From positions 25,339,411-25,403,410 of the forward strand of contig NC_067203.1 in assembly GCF_026262505.1 (NCBI RefSeq): 64,000 bases of DNA, given 5' to 3'. A program made the position numbers and the translations under genes. Under the pieces are notes generated by a model. The model saw only the letters and a program-made list of their open reading frames with translations, did no database searches and was not told the DNA's origin. Below, piece after piece: positions 26,632 to 36,956 of this stretch. The DNA comes from Trichomonas vaginalis G3. Its lineage: Eukaryota > Parabasalia > Trichomonadida > Trichomonadidae. Positions within the stretch are counted from its first letter, which is position 1, and every line of letters begins with the position of its first letter.

Positions 26632-29600
26632 TTAAATAAATGGCATACAACATCCATTTTCACAACATACAGCCTTAGTGTGTGCTCCTGTTAATGCAGT
26701 CTTACCGATTGTTAAGCGAGTCATTGACCCGTTTTTAAGTTGTAAATTAATATTCTGACCATCAAATATCACTTTATCATTTATTATATCCAAATAATTT
26801 TTAGGTGTTAATTGCTTATTTTGTCGTAAACTAACACCTTTCATTTTTTGTGCAATCTTTTTAAAATCACTTCCATCAATTGAACCGTTGAATGATGTAT
26901 AACACTTAGGGCATAAAGCAACCATGTTATCACCTTGTTTCTCAATTGCTAAACCCAATAACTTCTTCTCATGTGCTTTTTCTTCAGCTTTATTCTTTAA
27001 TTTAGGTTTAAATTTCTCATTAAAACAAAAGAAATCAAAAGGTGCGAATTTGTAAATGTTTTTATCATAAAATTTTTTATCGGTAACAATTGCTTGAAAT
27101 GCTTGAGTGTTAGGAAGATTTGGGTCGCCAGCAATAGCCCAATAAGATGAATCAGTATCACCTTCAATGAAATGAAAACGATTAACATCCATGCATTTAT
27201 ACATAAAATCATAAATGAAAACCAAATACCAGTATTTAGCATTATCTAAAGTGAAGAATGCCTCTTGTAAACATGTATCACATCTATAAAATCTATCTTT
27301 AAGCATCACTTGATACGTATCTTCACCTATTTCTCTTATGTTTTTAAACTTATTTGACATACATGCAACGCGTGCCTTCCGTGCATTCATTATTTTAGTC
27401 TTTGCGTAATTTTGTGTATTCATTGCATCGTAACCATATGATCCATTAAGTGAAATCTTGCAAAATAAACTTTTTCCTTTATTTCCTTCTAATTCAGCCT
27501 TTTGTCTTTCATTCATAAATTCGTTCGCAAATTCATTAAAACAAGTGTTTTTAGTAAATGTTAAAATTGATTGAATATCATCAATGATAAAATGAAATCT
27601 GTCTATTAGATACCAAAGATAATAAGAAGAAAATGGTTGATATTGGTTGTGTGTTGATGCTAACTGAGTTAATTTTCTCTGTTTCTGGTCAACTGGTAGA
27701 TTGTTTGATTTCATGTAATTATACATAAAACTGCCAATTGTTTTTTCATCTGTGATAATATCTAAGTTTCTTATTATCGGTAAAAAGTTTATGTAATCAT
27801 TAATGTATTTTTCATCAATGTGACCCTTTACTTCAGCCACGAATAAAGTATTTTTCTTCTTAATTATTCCCAATGCTTTTGCTTTCTTTGTTGCTGTATC
27901 ACAAATGATAACACCATTCAATCTTCCCGGCATATACATTTTATGGTCAGTATATTGAATGAAATCATGAGGATTAGATGAAAATGATGAAGGATATAAT
28001 GAATTAAAGTCAACACCAACGAAATGAGTCATAATGTTGGAAGTGTCCTCATTTGATACAGTTTTAGTTTCTGGATTATATGAAAGTTTATTAATGTGCG
28101 TGATTCCTTTAAGATTTACTCTATGTTGAACATTTGATAAACCACCAGTAATTCCATTACGGAGAATGTGATAAGCTTCAACTGAATCTAGAGTCATTGG
28201 TAAATTATTTTTTAATGTATAATTTCTTAAATTGATTCTTAAACGTTGAACATCTTCATCTTTATTTGATTTTACGACATTGCAATAACAACACATTAAC
28301 TGACAATTTTCTTTGGTATGTGGTTTTTCATTATCGATTCTATCTAATGTTGGTTTATTAGCATATGTAAACGCTTTACCACACATTTTGCATTTAGATG
28401 AAAGGATTAAATCGTGATAGTATTGATAGTCATCCATTGAAACATTGTTTTTAGTATCCCTTTCTGCTTTTTCATCTTGTTTCTTATATGAATCAATTTT
28501 ATATTTCCAATACTTTTTTGTTAATTCAAAACTTGATTCCACATTTTCTTCTTCTGGATATGTTTCGTTAGGATTGAAGTTCTTATATGCTAACGCGTAA
28601 CGAATCATTGATGCATTCGATGATAAAGAAAGATTATGAAGCATGTCAATTTTATAAACAAATGTTTCTTCAATAATTTTATCAATTGGGTCAATCATAA
28701 TTTCAACGTCTTTATTGCAATAATGAATAAAATATTCTAATCTATTCTCAAAATTTTTAGCATCATTGAGATATATTTGATAATCTGAATCGGATATTGT
28801 TTCTTGAGTTAATGCTGAATAAAATGAATCTTGAGTGAATGGTTCCACTTTATATAATTCATCTTCGTAATTCTCCCATGTGATGAATTGATAAGGGAAA
28901 AAGGATTTAACACGTGATTTATTGTTTCCGAAATCTTGAGTGAATTGGTCTAATGTTCCACCCGCTATATAATTTCTGATGTCAATAAATCTTAATTCAT
29001 ATGGACAGTTTGTTTTCTTTACAATGATTTGCTTAAATTGAGAAGAAGAACCCAGCATTGATTTTATTTTCCATTTTGCAGTGTTTAAATCACGAAGAAT
29101 TAAATTTAAATCAAACTTTCCCGAATTAAAACCTATGATATTCACTTTATTGAATTCCTCATCTAGAAGTTCTTTAAATGCTTCCTTCTGTTTTTCATTT
29201 AATGTATGGGACAAAGTCCCCGCCGTTTGGTCCGTTTGCGGCTTCATTAATTCTTCATATTGTTCAATATTTGATTTAGCAACTAATGAACAGGTTGAAA
29301 ATAAAAATTCAATCCAATCAGAGATGAACGAATCACTTGATGTTAAGCAAAAATTCCTCGTAAATGTTTTATCACGGTCTACGACCTCGCCGCTTCGGTC
29401 TGAAAGACCTTCAGGACTCAAAGAGTCCGTTTGCGGCTTTATTTTGACAGTTGATGATACCATAAATGGTTTTAAGTAAGCGTTCAAAGTTGCACATTCA
29501 GAAAGTTGAAGTTCTTCTTTAGTCTCTAATGTTTCGAAGTCAAAAGTAATATAATATCTTGTTGGTTTATAATATTCCTGCAAATTGTGAGCTAATAGCC

Positions 29601-30174
29601 ATTGATATATCTTCTGTTTCGTGATATGTGGTGCATATGGTTGTTGTGTGTTTTGCAATTGAACGTCTTGAATTAATCTTCCATTATTTTCTTTACATTT
29701 CTCACAATGTTTTAAAAATCTTCTTTGGTTTTTCCTTTCTGGGTCATCACGGATAGAATATACTTCTTCTTTGCAAAAGGGGCAAACTTTATATCCTGTG
29801 AGTGCTTCAACGTCTGTAATTCTGTCAGCGTGAAGTTTTCCACATGGACTCTGTGTTAATAAAATATTTACTGTTTCAAATTCTGGATCTATCATTATTG
29901 ATTCCACTAATGGAAAGTCTACCTTATTTATGTCTACGTCTTCTGGTTGAGGGTCACAATAATAAAAATCAATATTAACGTTTAACATTCTTGCTAACCT
30001 CTCACTTTCTGATGAAATGTCAAATCCTTCATATGCATCTATGGCTTCATTTAAATAACTTCTACGAGTTTTAGGATTAACACCATCAGGAATGTTATAG
30101 AAGCGTTTAAATAACCTTCTACCTTCGGCTCTTATTTGATTATCATTCATTTTAGCTGTTCCGTTTTTGTTCAT
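26632..30174 (-). CDS. Protein-primed family B DNA polymerase of element A, with HNH motif
   Basis: 1180 residues, looks whole. A zinc finger lies near 130-158 (CPFC...HCEKC). The 3'-5' exonuclease has motifs near 208 (FDFETL), 350 (FNSGKFDLNLI) and 485 (YCNKDVEI). An HNH-like block at about 590-640 (CKMCGK, LDRIDNEKPHTKENCQLMC, CYCN) lies between exonuclease and polymerase parts. Polymerase motifs A (DFNSLYPSSF, near 718), B (KISLNGSYGYD, near 908) and C (GDTDSSYW, near 1005) follow, then a Cys-rich end. Mavericks replicate by protein-primed synthesis with this enzyme. Compared with B's gene it has two in-frame hairpin inserts. The leader is ATTCTTACATAAATG. Confidence 0.93.
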   Translation of the reverse strand: MNKNGTAKMNDNQIRAEGRRLFKRFYNIPDGVNPKTRRSYLNEAIDAYEGFDISSESERLARMLNVNIDFYYCDPQPEDVDINKVDFPLVESIMIDPEFETVNILLTQSPCGKLHADRITDVEALTGYKVCPFCKEEVYSIRDDPERKNQRRFLKHCEKCKENNGRLIQDVQLQNTQQPYAPHITKQKIYQWLLAHNLQEYYKPTRYYITFDFETLETKEELQLSECATLNAYLKPFMVSSTVKIKPQTDSLSPEGLSDRSGEVVDRDKTFTRNFCLTSSDSFISDWIEFLFSTCSLVAKSNIEQYEELMKPQTDQTAGTLSHTLNEKQKEAFKELLDEEFNKVNIIGFNSGKFDLNLILRDLNTAKWKIKSMLGSSSQFKQIIVKKTNCPYELRFIDIRNYIAGGTLDQFTQDFGNNKSRVKSFFPYQFITWENYEDELYKVEPFTQDSFYSALTQETISDSDYQIYLNDAKNFENRLEYFIHYCNKDVEIMIDPIDKIIEETFVYKIDMLHNLSLSSNASMIRYALAYKNFNPNETYPEEENVESSFELTKKYWKYKIDSYKKQDEKAERDTKNNVSMDDYQYYHDLILSSKCKMCGKAFTYANKPTLDRIDNEKPHTKENCQLMCCYCNVVKSNKDEDVQRLRINLRNYTLKNNLPMTLDSVEAYHILRNGITGGLSNVQHRVNLKGITHINKLSYNPETKTVSNEDTSNIMTHFVGVDFNSLYPSSFSSNPHDFIQYTDHKMYMPGRLNGVIICDTATKKAKALGIIKKKNTLFVAEVKGHIDEKYINDYINFLPIIRNLDIITDEKTIGSFMYNYMKSNNLPVDQKQRKLTQLASTHNQYQPFSSYYLWYLIDRFHFIIDDIQSILTFTKNTCFNEFANEFMNERQKAELEGNKGKSLFCKISLNGSYGYDAMNTQNYAKTKIMNARKARVACMSNKFKNIREIGEDTYQVMLKDRFYRCDTCLQEAFFTLDNAKYWYLVFIYDFMYKCMDVNRFHFIEGDTDSSYWAIAGDPNLPNTQAFQAIVTDKKFYDKNIYKFAPFDFFCFNEKFKPKLKNKAEEKAHEKKLLGLAIEKQGDNMVALCPKCYTSFNGSIDGSDFKKIAQKMKGVSLRQNKQLTPKNYLDIINDKVIFDGQNINLQLKNGSMTRLTIGKTALTGAHTKAVCCENGCCMPFI
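29208..29242. repeat. Hairpin micro-insert inside the polymerase gene of A (33 bp)
   Basis: GGGAC-AAA-GTCCC followed by two CCGTTTG direct repeats and GCGGC. The B gene lacks it. It adds 11 codons in frame. Confidence 0.8.
29376..29437. repeat. Hairpin micro-insert inside the polymerase gene of A (about 63 bp, clover-leaf)
   Basis: GGTC-TAC-GACC, then a GCCGC...GCGGC outer stem (29389-29393 with 29433-29437) enclosing GGTCT-GAA-AGACC and GGACTC-AAA-GAGTCC. The B gene lacks it. It adds about 21 codons in frame. Confidence 0.85.
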
Positions 30175-30237
30175 TTATGTAAGAATAAAAAATTAAAAAA
30201 TAAATAAAAATAAAGTTTATTTTTTTAAAGTCCAGGG

Positions 30238-31349
30238 CTAAAGTCCATAAAATGAATTAAGAACACATAAATTTTTATCATCTGCGACGTGACGAATACA
30301 TTTTAATTTACTCAAGAATGCGTACCCTGATACATTAAATCTAATTCCTGTCTTATTTAATTTCACAACTTTGAAAAGGAATGTATGAATAGCTATAAAA
30401 TGATGAGATGATGTTTTATGGGTTGCTTCCATTTTTTCTGAAATAAATGAATAAATATAATGTTTATAAGTTTTCATATCTTTTATATTCTTAATAACGA
30501 ATGGTATAGACCTTTCAACTTCGTCTTCCTTCGGTGCTGTTCTTTCATATGAAACATTATTAGTATCTTCAATAATGAAACCACAATCGCATAAAATTTT
30601 ATATGTACCAATTGTTTCTTTTGATATTTTATCTAACAAATCAAAAACTTTATCAACACCTGTACATTTATTTAAATAATAATTTGTGTAAATATCATGG
30701 TCTTCTTTCTTAATCGTATTTGTTGCATATGTTACATTTTTCAGTGCTTTTTTGAATTTTTCAGAATCAAGAGGAGGTGAAAGTAATATACATGGATAAT
30801 CTCCATCGTCAATAAATTGTAACTTATGTTTATGAATAAATTTTGTGCCTTCTTCTGAAAGTGTTTCATCTATTTCACCATCTAATAAATTTTTAGTAGA
30901 TTCCAAAAAGTAATTTTTATATCTTTCTTCATGAGATTTTTGAACTTCTGATTCTGAAGCTGGGATATTCATTAAACCCTCTACTTCATTCTCATTATAT
31001 TTTCAACTTCTCTTAATTCCTTAATTTTTTCATCTATTTCATCTCTTATTTTTTCCAGTCTTTCAATTTCATCATATTCATCATCTTTAATCCGTTCTTC
31101 ATAATATTCAGGGAAAACATCAGGTTCTTTAGGTTTTTCTTCTTCAGATGTGGGATATAAGAAATTTATAACATCATCTTTATTCATTTTTCCATCATAA
31201 TCTAAATCATTTAATAACTCCGCGAATTTTTGACAATTTCTTAAATAATATTTATTAACTTCATAACTCGCCTCCTCTAATATATCCTTTATTTCCTCGT
31301 TTGTGAATCCCAATTTTTTAACGTCGTTAGTCTTGACACTCATTTTCAT
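30238..31349 (-). pseudogene. Polymerase-associated element protein of A
   Basis: Two adjoining open frames match, one after the other, the single 369-residue protein of B at 32256-33365; about one break. The upstream part is acidic, with a paired-helix look (residues KDILEEASYEV and LNDLDYDGKMNKDDVINFLYP are EF-hand-like). The downstream part ends DDKNLCVLNSFYGL. Its first codons lie at the inner edge of the right TIR, which supplies the leader. Always next to the polymerase gene. Confidence 0.6.
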
Positions 31350-31926
31350 ACGAATTAAAAAAATAAATTATTCAAAAAATGTAAGACATGAATTTTTAAA
31401 GTTTATTTTTCATTCATGAATGATAATTATATCTAATTTCTTTTACTCTCTCGTATATACTAGATTTAAAGAATTCAGAACTTTTACCATAATCTCCTAA
31501 ATGTTTTCTAATCCCTAACGTGTGCCAGTTATTATATGAAACTGTATAAACTTTATCTTTATCTTTGCATCTTTCATCACTTCCAATATATTTATATTTC
31601 AATTTTGATTTATTGGTTTCATATTCATTAACGTTTAATAATTCACAGTCTTCCTTTTTAATAAATGTTTTATGTATTCAGGATTAACAATTCTATAATA
31701 TTGCTTCCTTTAATCTTTGAATATAAACAGGAACACATCCTCTAAAATTCGATAATCTATTTTATCTGGTTTTACTTGTTGGGTCATTTATGTAAGAATA
31801 AAAAAATAAATTATTTTAAAATTAATGTTAATTTTTTAATGATTTATAAATAAATATATTTTAATGCATCGTCTATATATAGATGTAACAAAAAAAGTCA
31901 CAAAACCCATCATATCCTACTACTGT
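31337..31926. repeat. Element A right TIR (about 590 bp)
   Basis: Reverse complement of 18766-19357, ending ATATCCTACTACT, followed at once by the GTAAGA duplication. Confidence 0.92.
31414..31787 (-). pseudogene. TIR-borne small gene of element A, right copy
   Basis: Inverted second copy of the gene at 18903-19280. Looks broken about once, independently of the left copy. Confidence 0.55.
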
Positions 31927-31932
31927 AAGAAT
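31927..31932. repeat. Target-site duplication GTAAGA of element A, right copy
   Basis: Matches 18760-18765. The following ATTCATACAATATTG continues B's TIR without loss. Confidence 0.92.
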
Positions 31933-32141
31933 TCATACAATATTGAACGATTTTGTATCATTTTTTTAACATATGAAGTAAAAAATGTATGATTCTTACG
32001 GTTTTTATTCTTACGTTTTTGAATAAATCAAGATTTAAAAATGATACAAAATTGTAAGACATTTACACTCAGCCCATACATAATGAAATAAAAGAAGTTA
32101 TATATAGATGATGTCAGATATTCCGCGATTAATTAATTATT
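31933..32141. repeat. Element B left TIR, inner part
   Basis: Matches the reverse complement of the inner 210 bases of the right TIR (52571 onward). Holds several GTAAGAAT motifs and an internal inverted repeat built on AAAATGATACAAAAT. Confidence 0.9.
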
Positions 32142-32255
32142 GTTGAAAATAAAGATTGAGTTCAACATTGAACTTTAAGAAACTAATGATTATCATGAAT
32201 GAAAAATAAACTTTAAAAATTCATATCTTACAGTTCTGAATAATTTATTTTTATT

Positions 32256-33365
32256 TTGTATGAAATGAGCGTCAAAACTAACAATGTTAAAAATTTAGGA
32301 TTCACAAACGAGGAAATAAAGGATATATTAGAGGAGGCGGGTTATGAAGTTGATAAATATTATTTAAGAAATTGTAAAAAATTCGCGGAGTTTTTAAATG
32401 AATTTGGTTATGATGGAAAAATGAATAAAGATGATGTTATAAATTTCTTATATCCCACATCTAAAGAAGAAAAACCTAAAGAACCTGATGTTTTCCCTGA
32501 ATATTATGAAGAACGAATTAAAGATGATGAATATTATAACGATGAGATTGAGAAATTGGAACAATTAAGAAATGAAATAGATGAAAGAATTAGTGAATTG
32601 AGAAATGCTGAGAATGAAGTAGAGGGTTTAATGAATATCCCAGCTTCAGAATCAGAAGTTCAAAAATCACATGAGGAAAGATATAAAAATTACTTTTTGG
32701 AATCTACTAAAAATTTATTAGATGGTGATATTGACGAAACACTTTCAGAAGAAGGCACAAAATTTATTCATAAACATAAGTTACAATTTATTGATAATGA
32801 AGAATACCCTTGTATCTTACTTTCACCACCTTTAGATTCCGAGAAATTCAAAAAAGCTCTTAAAAACGTGACATATGCAACTAATACGATTAAGAAAGAA
32901 GATCATGATATTTACACAAATTATTATTTAAATAAATGCACAGGTGTTGATAAAGTTTTTGATTTGTTAGATAAAATATCAAAAGAAACAATTGGTACAT
33001 ATAAAATTTTATGCGATTGTGGTTTCATTATTGAAGATACCAATAATGTTTCATATGAAAGAACAGCACCGAAGGAAGACGAAGTTGAAAGGTCTATACC
33101 ATTCGTTATTAAGAACATAAAAGATATGAAAACTTATAAACATTATATTTATTCATTTATTTCAGAAAAAATGGAAGCAACCCATAAAACATCATCTCAT
33201 CATTTTATAGCTATTCATACATTCCTTTTCAAAGTTGTGAAATTAAATAAGACAGGAATTAGATTTAATGTATCAGGGTACGCATTCTTGAGTAAATTAA
33301 AATGTATTCGTCACGTCGCAGATGATAAAAATTTATGTGTTCTTAATTCATTTTATGGGCTTTAA
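32256..33365 (+). CDS. Polymerase-associated element protein of B
   Basis: 369 residues, looks whole. Residues 1-110 are acidic with EF-hand-like or paired-helix stretches; 110-130 a coiled coil; 130-369 a mixed domain ending DDKNLCVLNSFYGL, a sequence that recalls the DxxNLC segment near the N-terminus of many Maverick polymerases. It lies 41 bases before the polymerase gene on the same strand in both A and B, so I infer a role with the polymerase, perhaps terminal-protein or priming related. No family is firmly recognised. Confidence 0.6.
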   Translation: MYEMSVKTNNVKNLGFTNEEIKDILEEAGYEVDKYYLRNCKKFAEFLNEFGYDGKMNKDDVINFLYPTSKEEKPKEPDVFPEYYEERIKDDEYYNDEIEKLEQLRNEIDERISELRNAENEVEGLMNIPASESEVQKSHEERYKNYFLESTKNLLDGDIDETLSEEGTKFIHKHKLQFIDNEEYPCILLSPPLDSEKFKKALKNVTYATNTIKKEDHDIYTNYYLNKCTGVDKVFDLLDKISKETIGTYKILCDCGFIIEDTNNVSYERTAPKEDEVERSIPFVIKNIKDMKTYKHYIYSFISEKMEATHKTSSHHFIAIHTFLFKVVKLNKTGIRFNVSGYAFLSKLKCIRHVADDKNLCVLNSFYGL

Positions 33366-33406
33366 AAAATAAATTTTATTTTTATTTATTTTTTATTCTT
33401 ACATAA

Positions 33407-36400
33407 ATGAACAAAAACGGAACCGCTAAAATGAATGATAATCAAATAAGAGCCGAAGGTAGAAGGTTATTTAAACGCTTCTATAACATTCCTGATGGTG
33501 TTAATCCTAAAACTCGTAGAAGTTATTTAAATGAAGCCATAGATGCATATGAAGGATTTGACATTTCATCAGAAAGTGAGAGATTAGCGAGAATGTTAAA
33601 TGTTAATATTGATTTCTATTATTGTGATCCTCAACCAGAAGACGTGGACATAAATAAGGTAGACTTTCCATTAGTGGATTCAATAATGATAGATCCAGAA
33701 TTTGAAACAGTAAATATTTTATTAACACAGAGTCCATGTGGAAAACTTCACGCTGACAGAATAACAGACGTTGAAGCACTCACCGGCTATAGAGTTTGTC
33801 CATATTGTAAAGAAGAAGTTTATTCTATCCGTGATGATCCAGAAAGGAAAAACCAAAGAAGATTTTTAAAGCATTGTGAGAAATGTAAAGAAAATAATGG
33901 AAGATTAATTCAAGACGTTCAGTTGCAAAAGACACAGCAACCATATGCACCACATATTACGAAACAGAAGATATATCAGTGGTTATTAGCTCATAATTTG
34001 CAGGAATATTATCAACCGACAAGATATTATATTACTTTTGACTTCGAAACATTAGAGACTAAAGAAGAATTACAACTTTCTGAGTGTGCAACTTTGAACG
34101 CTTACTTAAAACCATTCATGGTATCATCAACGGTTAAATTAAATGATAAAACATATACGAGGAATTTTTGCTTAACTTCGAGTGATTCTTTTATTTCTGA
34201 CTGGATTGAGTTTTTATTTTCAACCTGTTCATTAGTTGCTAAATCAAATATTGAACAATATGAAGAATTAATGAAGTCGCAAACATTAAATGAAAAACAG
34301 AAGGAAGCATTTAAAGAACTTCTAGATGAGGAATTCAATAAAGTGAATATCATAGGTTTTAATTCGGGAAAGTTTGATTTAAATTTAATTCTTCGTGATT
34401 TAAACACTGCAAAATGGAAAATAAAATCAATGCTGGGTTCATCTTCACAATTTAAGCAAGTCATAGTAAAGAAAACAAACGCTCCATATGAATTGAGATT
34501 TATTGACATCAGAAATTATATAGCGGGTGGGACATTAGACCAATTCACTCAAGATTTCGGAAACAATAAATCACGTGTTAAATCCTTTTTCCCTTATCAA
34601 TTCATCACGTGGGAAAATTACGAAGAAGAATTATATAAAAAGGAACCATTCACTCAAGATTCATTTTATTCAGCATTAACACAAGAAACAATATCCGATT
34701 CAGATTATCAAATATATCTCAATGATGCTAAAAACTTTAAGAATAGATTAGAATATTTTATTCATTATTGCAATAAAGATGTTGAAATTATGATTGACCC
34801 AATTGATAAAATTATTGAAGAAACATTTGTTTATAAAATTGATATGCTTCATAATCTTTCTTTATCATCGAATGCTTCAATGATTCGTTACGCGTTAGCA
34901 TATAAGAACTTCAATCCTAACGAAACATATCCAGAAGAAGAAAATGTGGAATCAAGTTTTGAATTAACGAAAAAGTATTGGAAATATAAAATTGAATCAT
35001 ATAAGAAACAAGATGAAAAAGCAGAAAGGGATACTAAAAATAATGTTTCAATGGATGATTTTCAATACTATCACGATTTAATCCTTTCATCTAAATGCAA
35101 AATGTGTGGTAAAGCGTTTACATATGCAAATAAACCAACATTGGATAGAATAGATAATGAAAAACCACATACTAAAGAAAATTGTCAGTTAATGTGTTGT
35201 TATTGCAATGTCGTAAAATCAAATAAAGATGAAGATGTTCAACGTTTAAGAATCAATTTAAGAAATTATGCATTAAAAAATAATTTACCAATGACTTTAG
35301 ATTCAGTTGAAGCTTATCACATTCTCCGTAATGGAATTACTGGTGGTCTATCAAATGTTCAACATAGGGTAAATCTTAAAGGAATCACGCACATTAATAA
35401 ACTTTCATATAATCCAGAAACTAAAACTGTATCAAATGAGGACACTTCCAACATCATGACTCATTTCGTTGGAGTTGACTTTAATTCATTATATCCTTCA
35501 TCATTTTCATCTAATCCTCATGATTTCATTCAATATACTGACCATAAAATGTATATGCCGGGAAGATTGAATGGTGTTATCATTTGTGATACAGCAACAA
35601 AGAAAGCAAAAGCACTGGGAATAATTAAGAAGAAAAATACTTTATTCATGGCTGAAGTAAAGGGTCACATTGATGAAAAATACATTAATGATTACATTAA
35701 CTTTTTACCGATAATAAGAAACTTAGATATTATCACAGATGAAAAAACAATTGGCAGTTTTATGTATAATTACATGAAATCAAACAATTTACCAGTTGAC
35801 CAGAAACAGAGAAAATTAACTCAGTTAGCATCAACACACAACCAATATCAACCATTTTCTTCTTATTATCTTTGGTATCTAATAGACAGATTTCATTTTA
35901 TCATTGATGACATTCAATCAATTTTAACATTTACGAAAAACACTTGTTTTAATGAATTTGCGAACAAATTTATGAACGAAAGACAAAGGGCTGAATTAGA
36001 AGGAAATAAAGGAAAAAGTTTATTTTGCAAGATTTCACTTAATGGATCATATGGTTACGATGCAATGAATACACAAAATTACGCAAAGACTAAAATAATG
36101 AATGCACAGAAGTCACGCGTTGCATGTATGTCAAATAAGTTTAAAAACATAAGAGAAATAGGAGAGGATACATATCAAGTGATGCTCAAAGATAGATTTT
36201 ATAGATGTGATACATGTTTACAAGAGGCATTCTTCACTTTAGATAATGCTAAATACTGGTATTTGGTTTTCATTTATGATTTTATGTATAAATGCATGGA
36301 TGTTAATCGTTTTCATTTCATTGAAGTGATACTGATTCATCTTATTGGGCAATCGCTGGCGACCCAAATCTTCCTAACACTCAAGCATTTCAAGCAATTG

Positions 36401-36854
36401 TTACTGATAAACAATTTTATGATAAAAACATTTTCAAATTCGCACCTTTTGATTTCTTCTGTTTTGATGAGAAATTTAAACCTAAATTAAAGAATAAAGC
36501 TGAAGAAAAAGCACATGAGAAGAAGTTATTGGTTTAGCAATTGAGAAACAAGGTGATAACATGGTTGCTTTATGTCCTAAGTGTTATACATCATTCAACG
36601 GTTCAATTGATGGAAGTGATTTTAAAAAGATTGCACAAAAAATGAAAGGTGTTAGTTTAAGACAAAATAAACAATTAACACCTAAAAATTATTTGGATAT
36701 AATAAATGATAAATTGATATTTGATGGTCAGAATATTAATTTACAACTTAAAAATGGGTCAATGACTCGCTTAACAATTGGTAAGACTGCATTAACAGGA
36801 GCACACACTAAGGCTGTATGTTGTGAAAATGGATGTTGTATGCCATTTATTTAA
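33407..36854 (+). pseudogene. Family B DNA polymerase of element B, broken
   Basis: Same layout as the polymerase of A: zinc finger, exonuclease, HNH-like block, polymerase motifs and Cys-rich end, with very high identity. It lacks the two hairpin inserts found in A. About one or two breaks near the 3' end of the gene. Confidence 0.88.
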
Positions 36855-36956
36855 TAAAATACCACAGAAGAGACAAAAGGAACCGTTAATGAAGGATTTG
36901 ATACTATGATTCAAAGAGGTGGGCACCCTTAAAACACTTATTTTATTTTTATATAA

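Larger units (their letters stand above)
18766..31926. mobile_element. Maverick-type element A, capsid-less, nested in B
   Basis: 13,161 bp with TIRs of about 590 bp starting AGTAGTAGGATATGATGGG. It carries DNA polymerase B, integrase, primase-helicase, two repeat arrays, a KilA-N relic and several small genes, all closely related to those of B, but no capsid, ATPase or fibre gene. The polymerase, integrase and primase frames look whole; about four or five smaller genes look broken. It inserted after B, and its TIR copies differ at few positions, so it looks young. The missing virion block lies, relative to B, between the KilA-N gene and the coiled-coil gene next to the right TIR. Confidence 0.9.
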
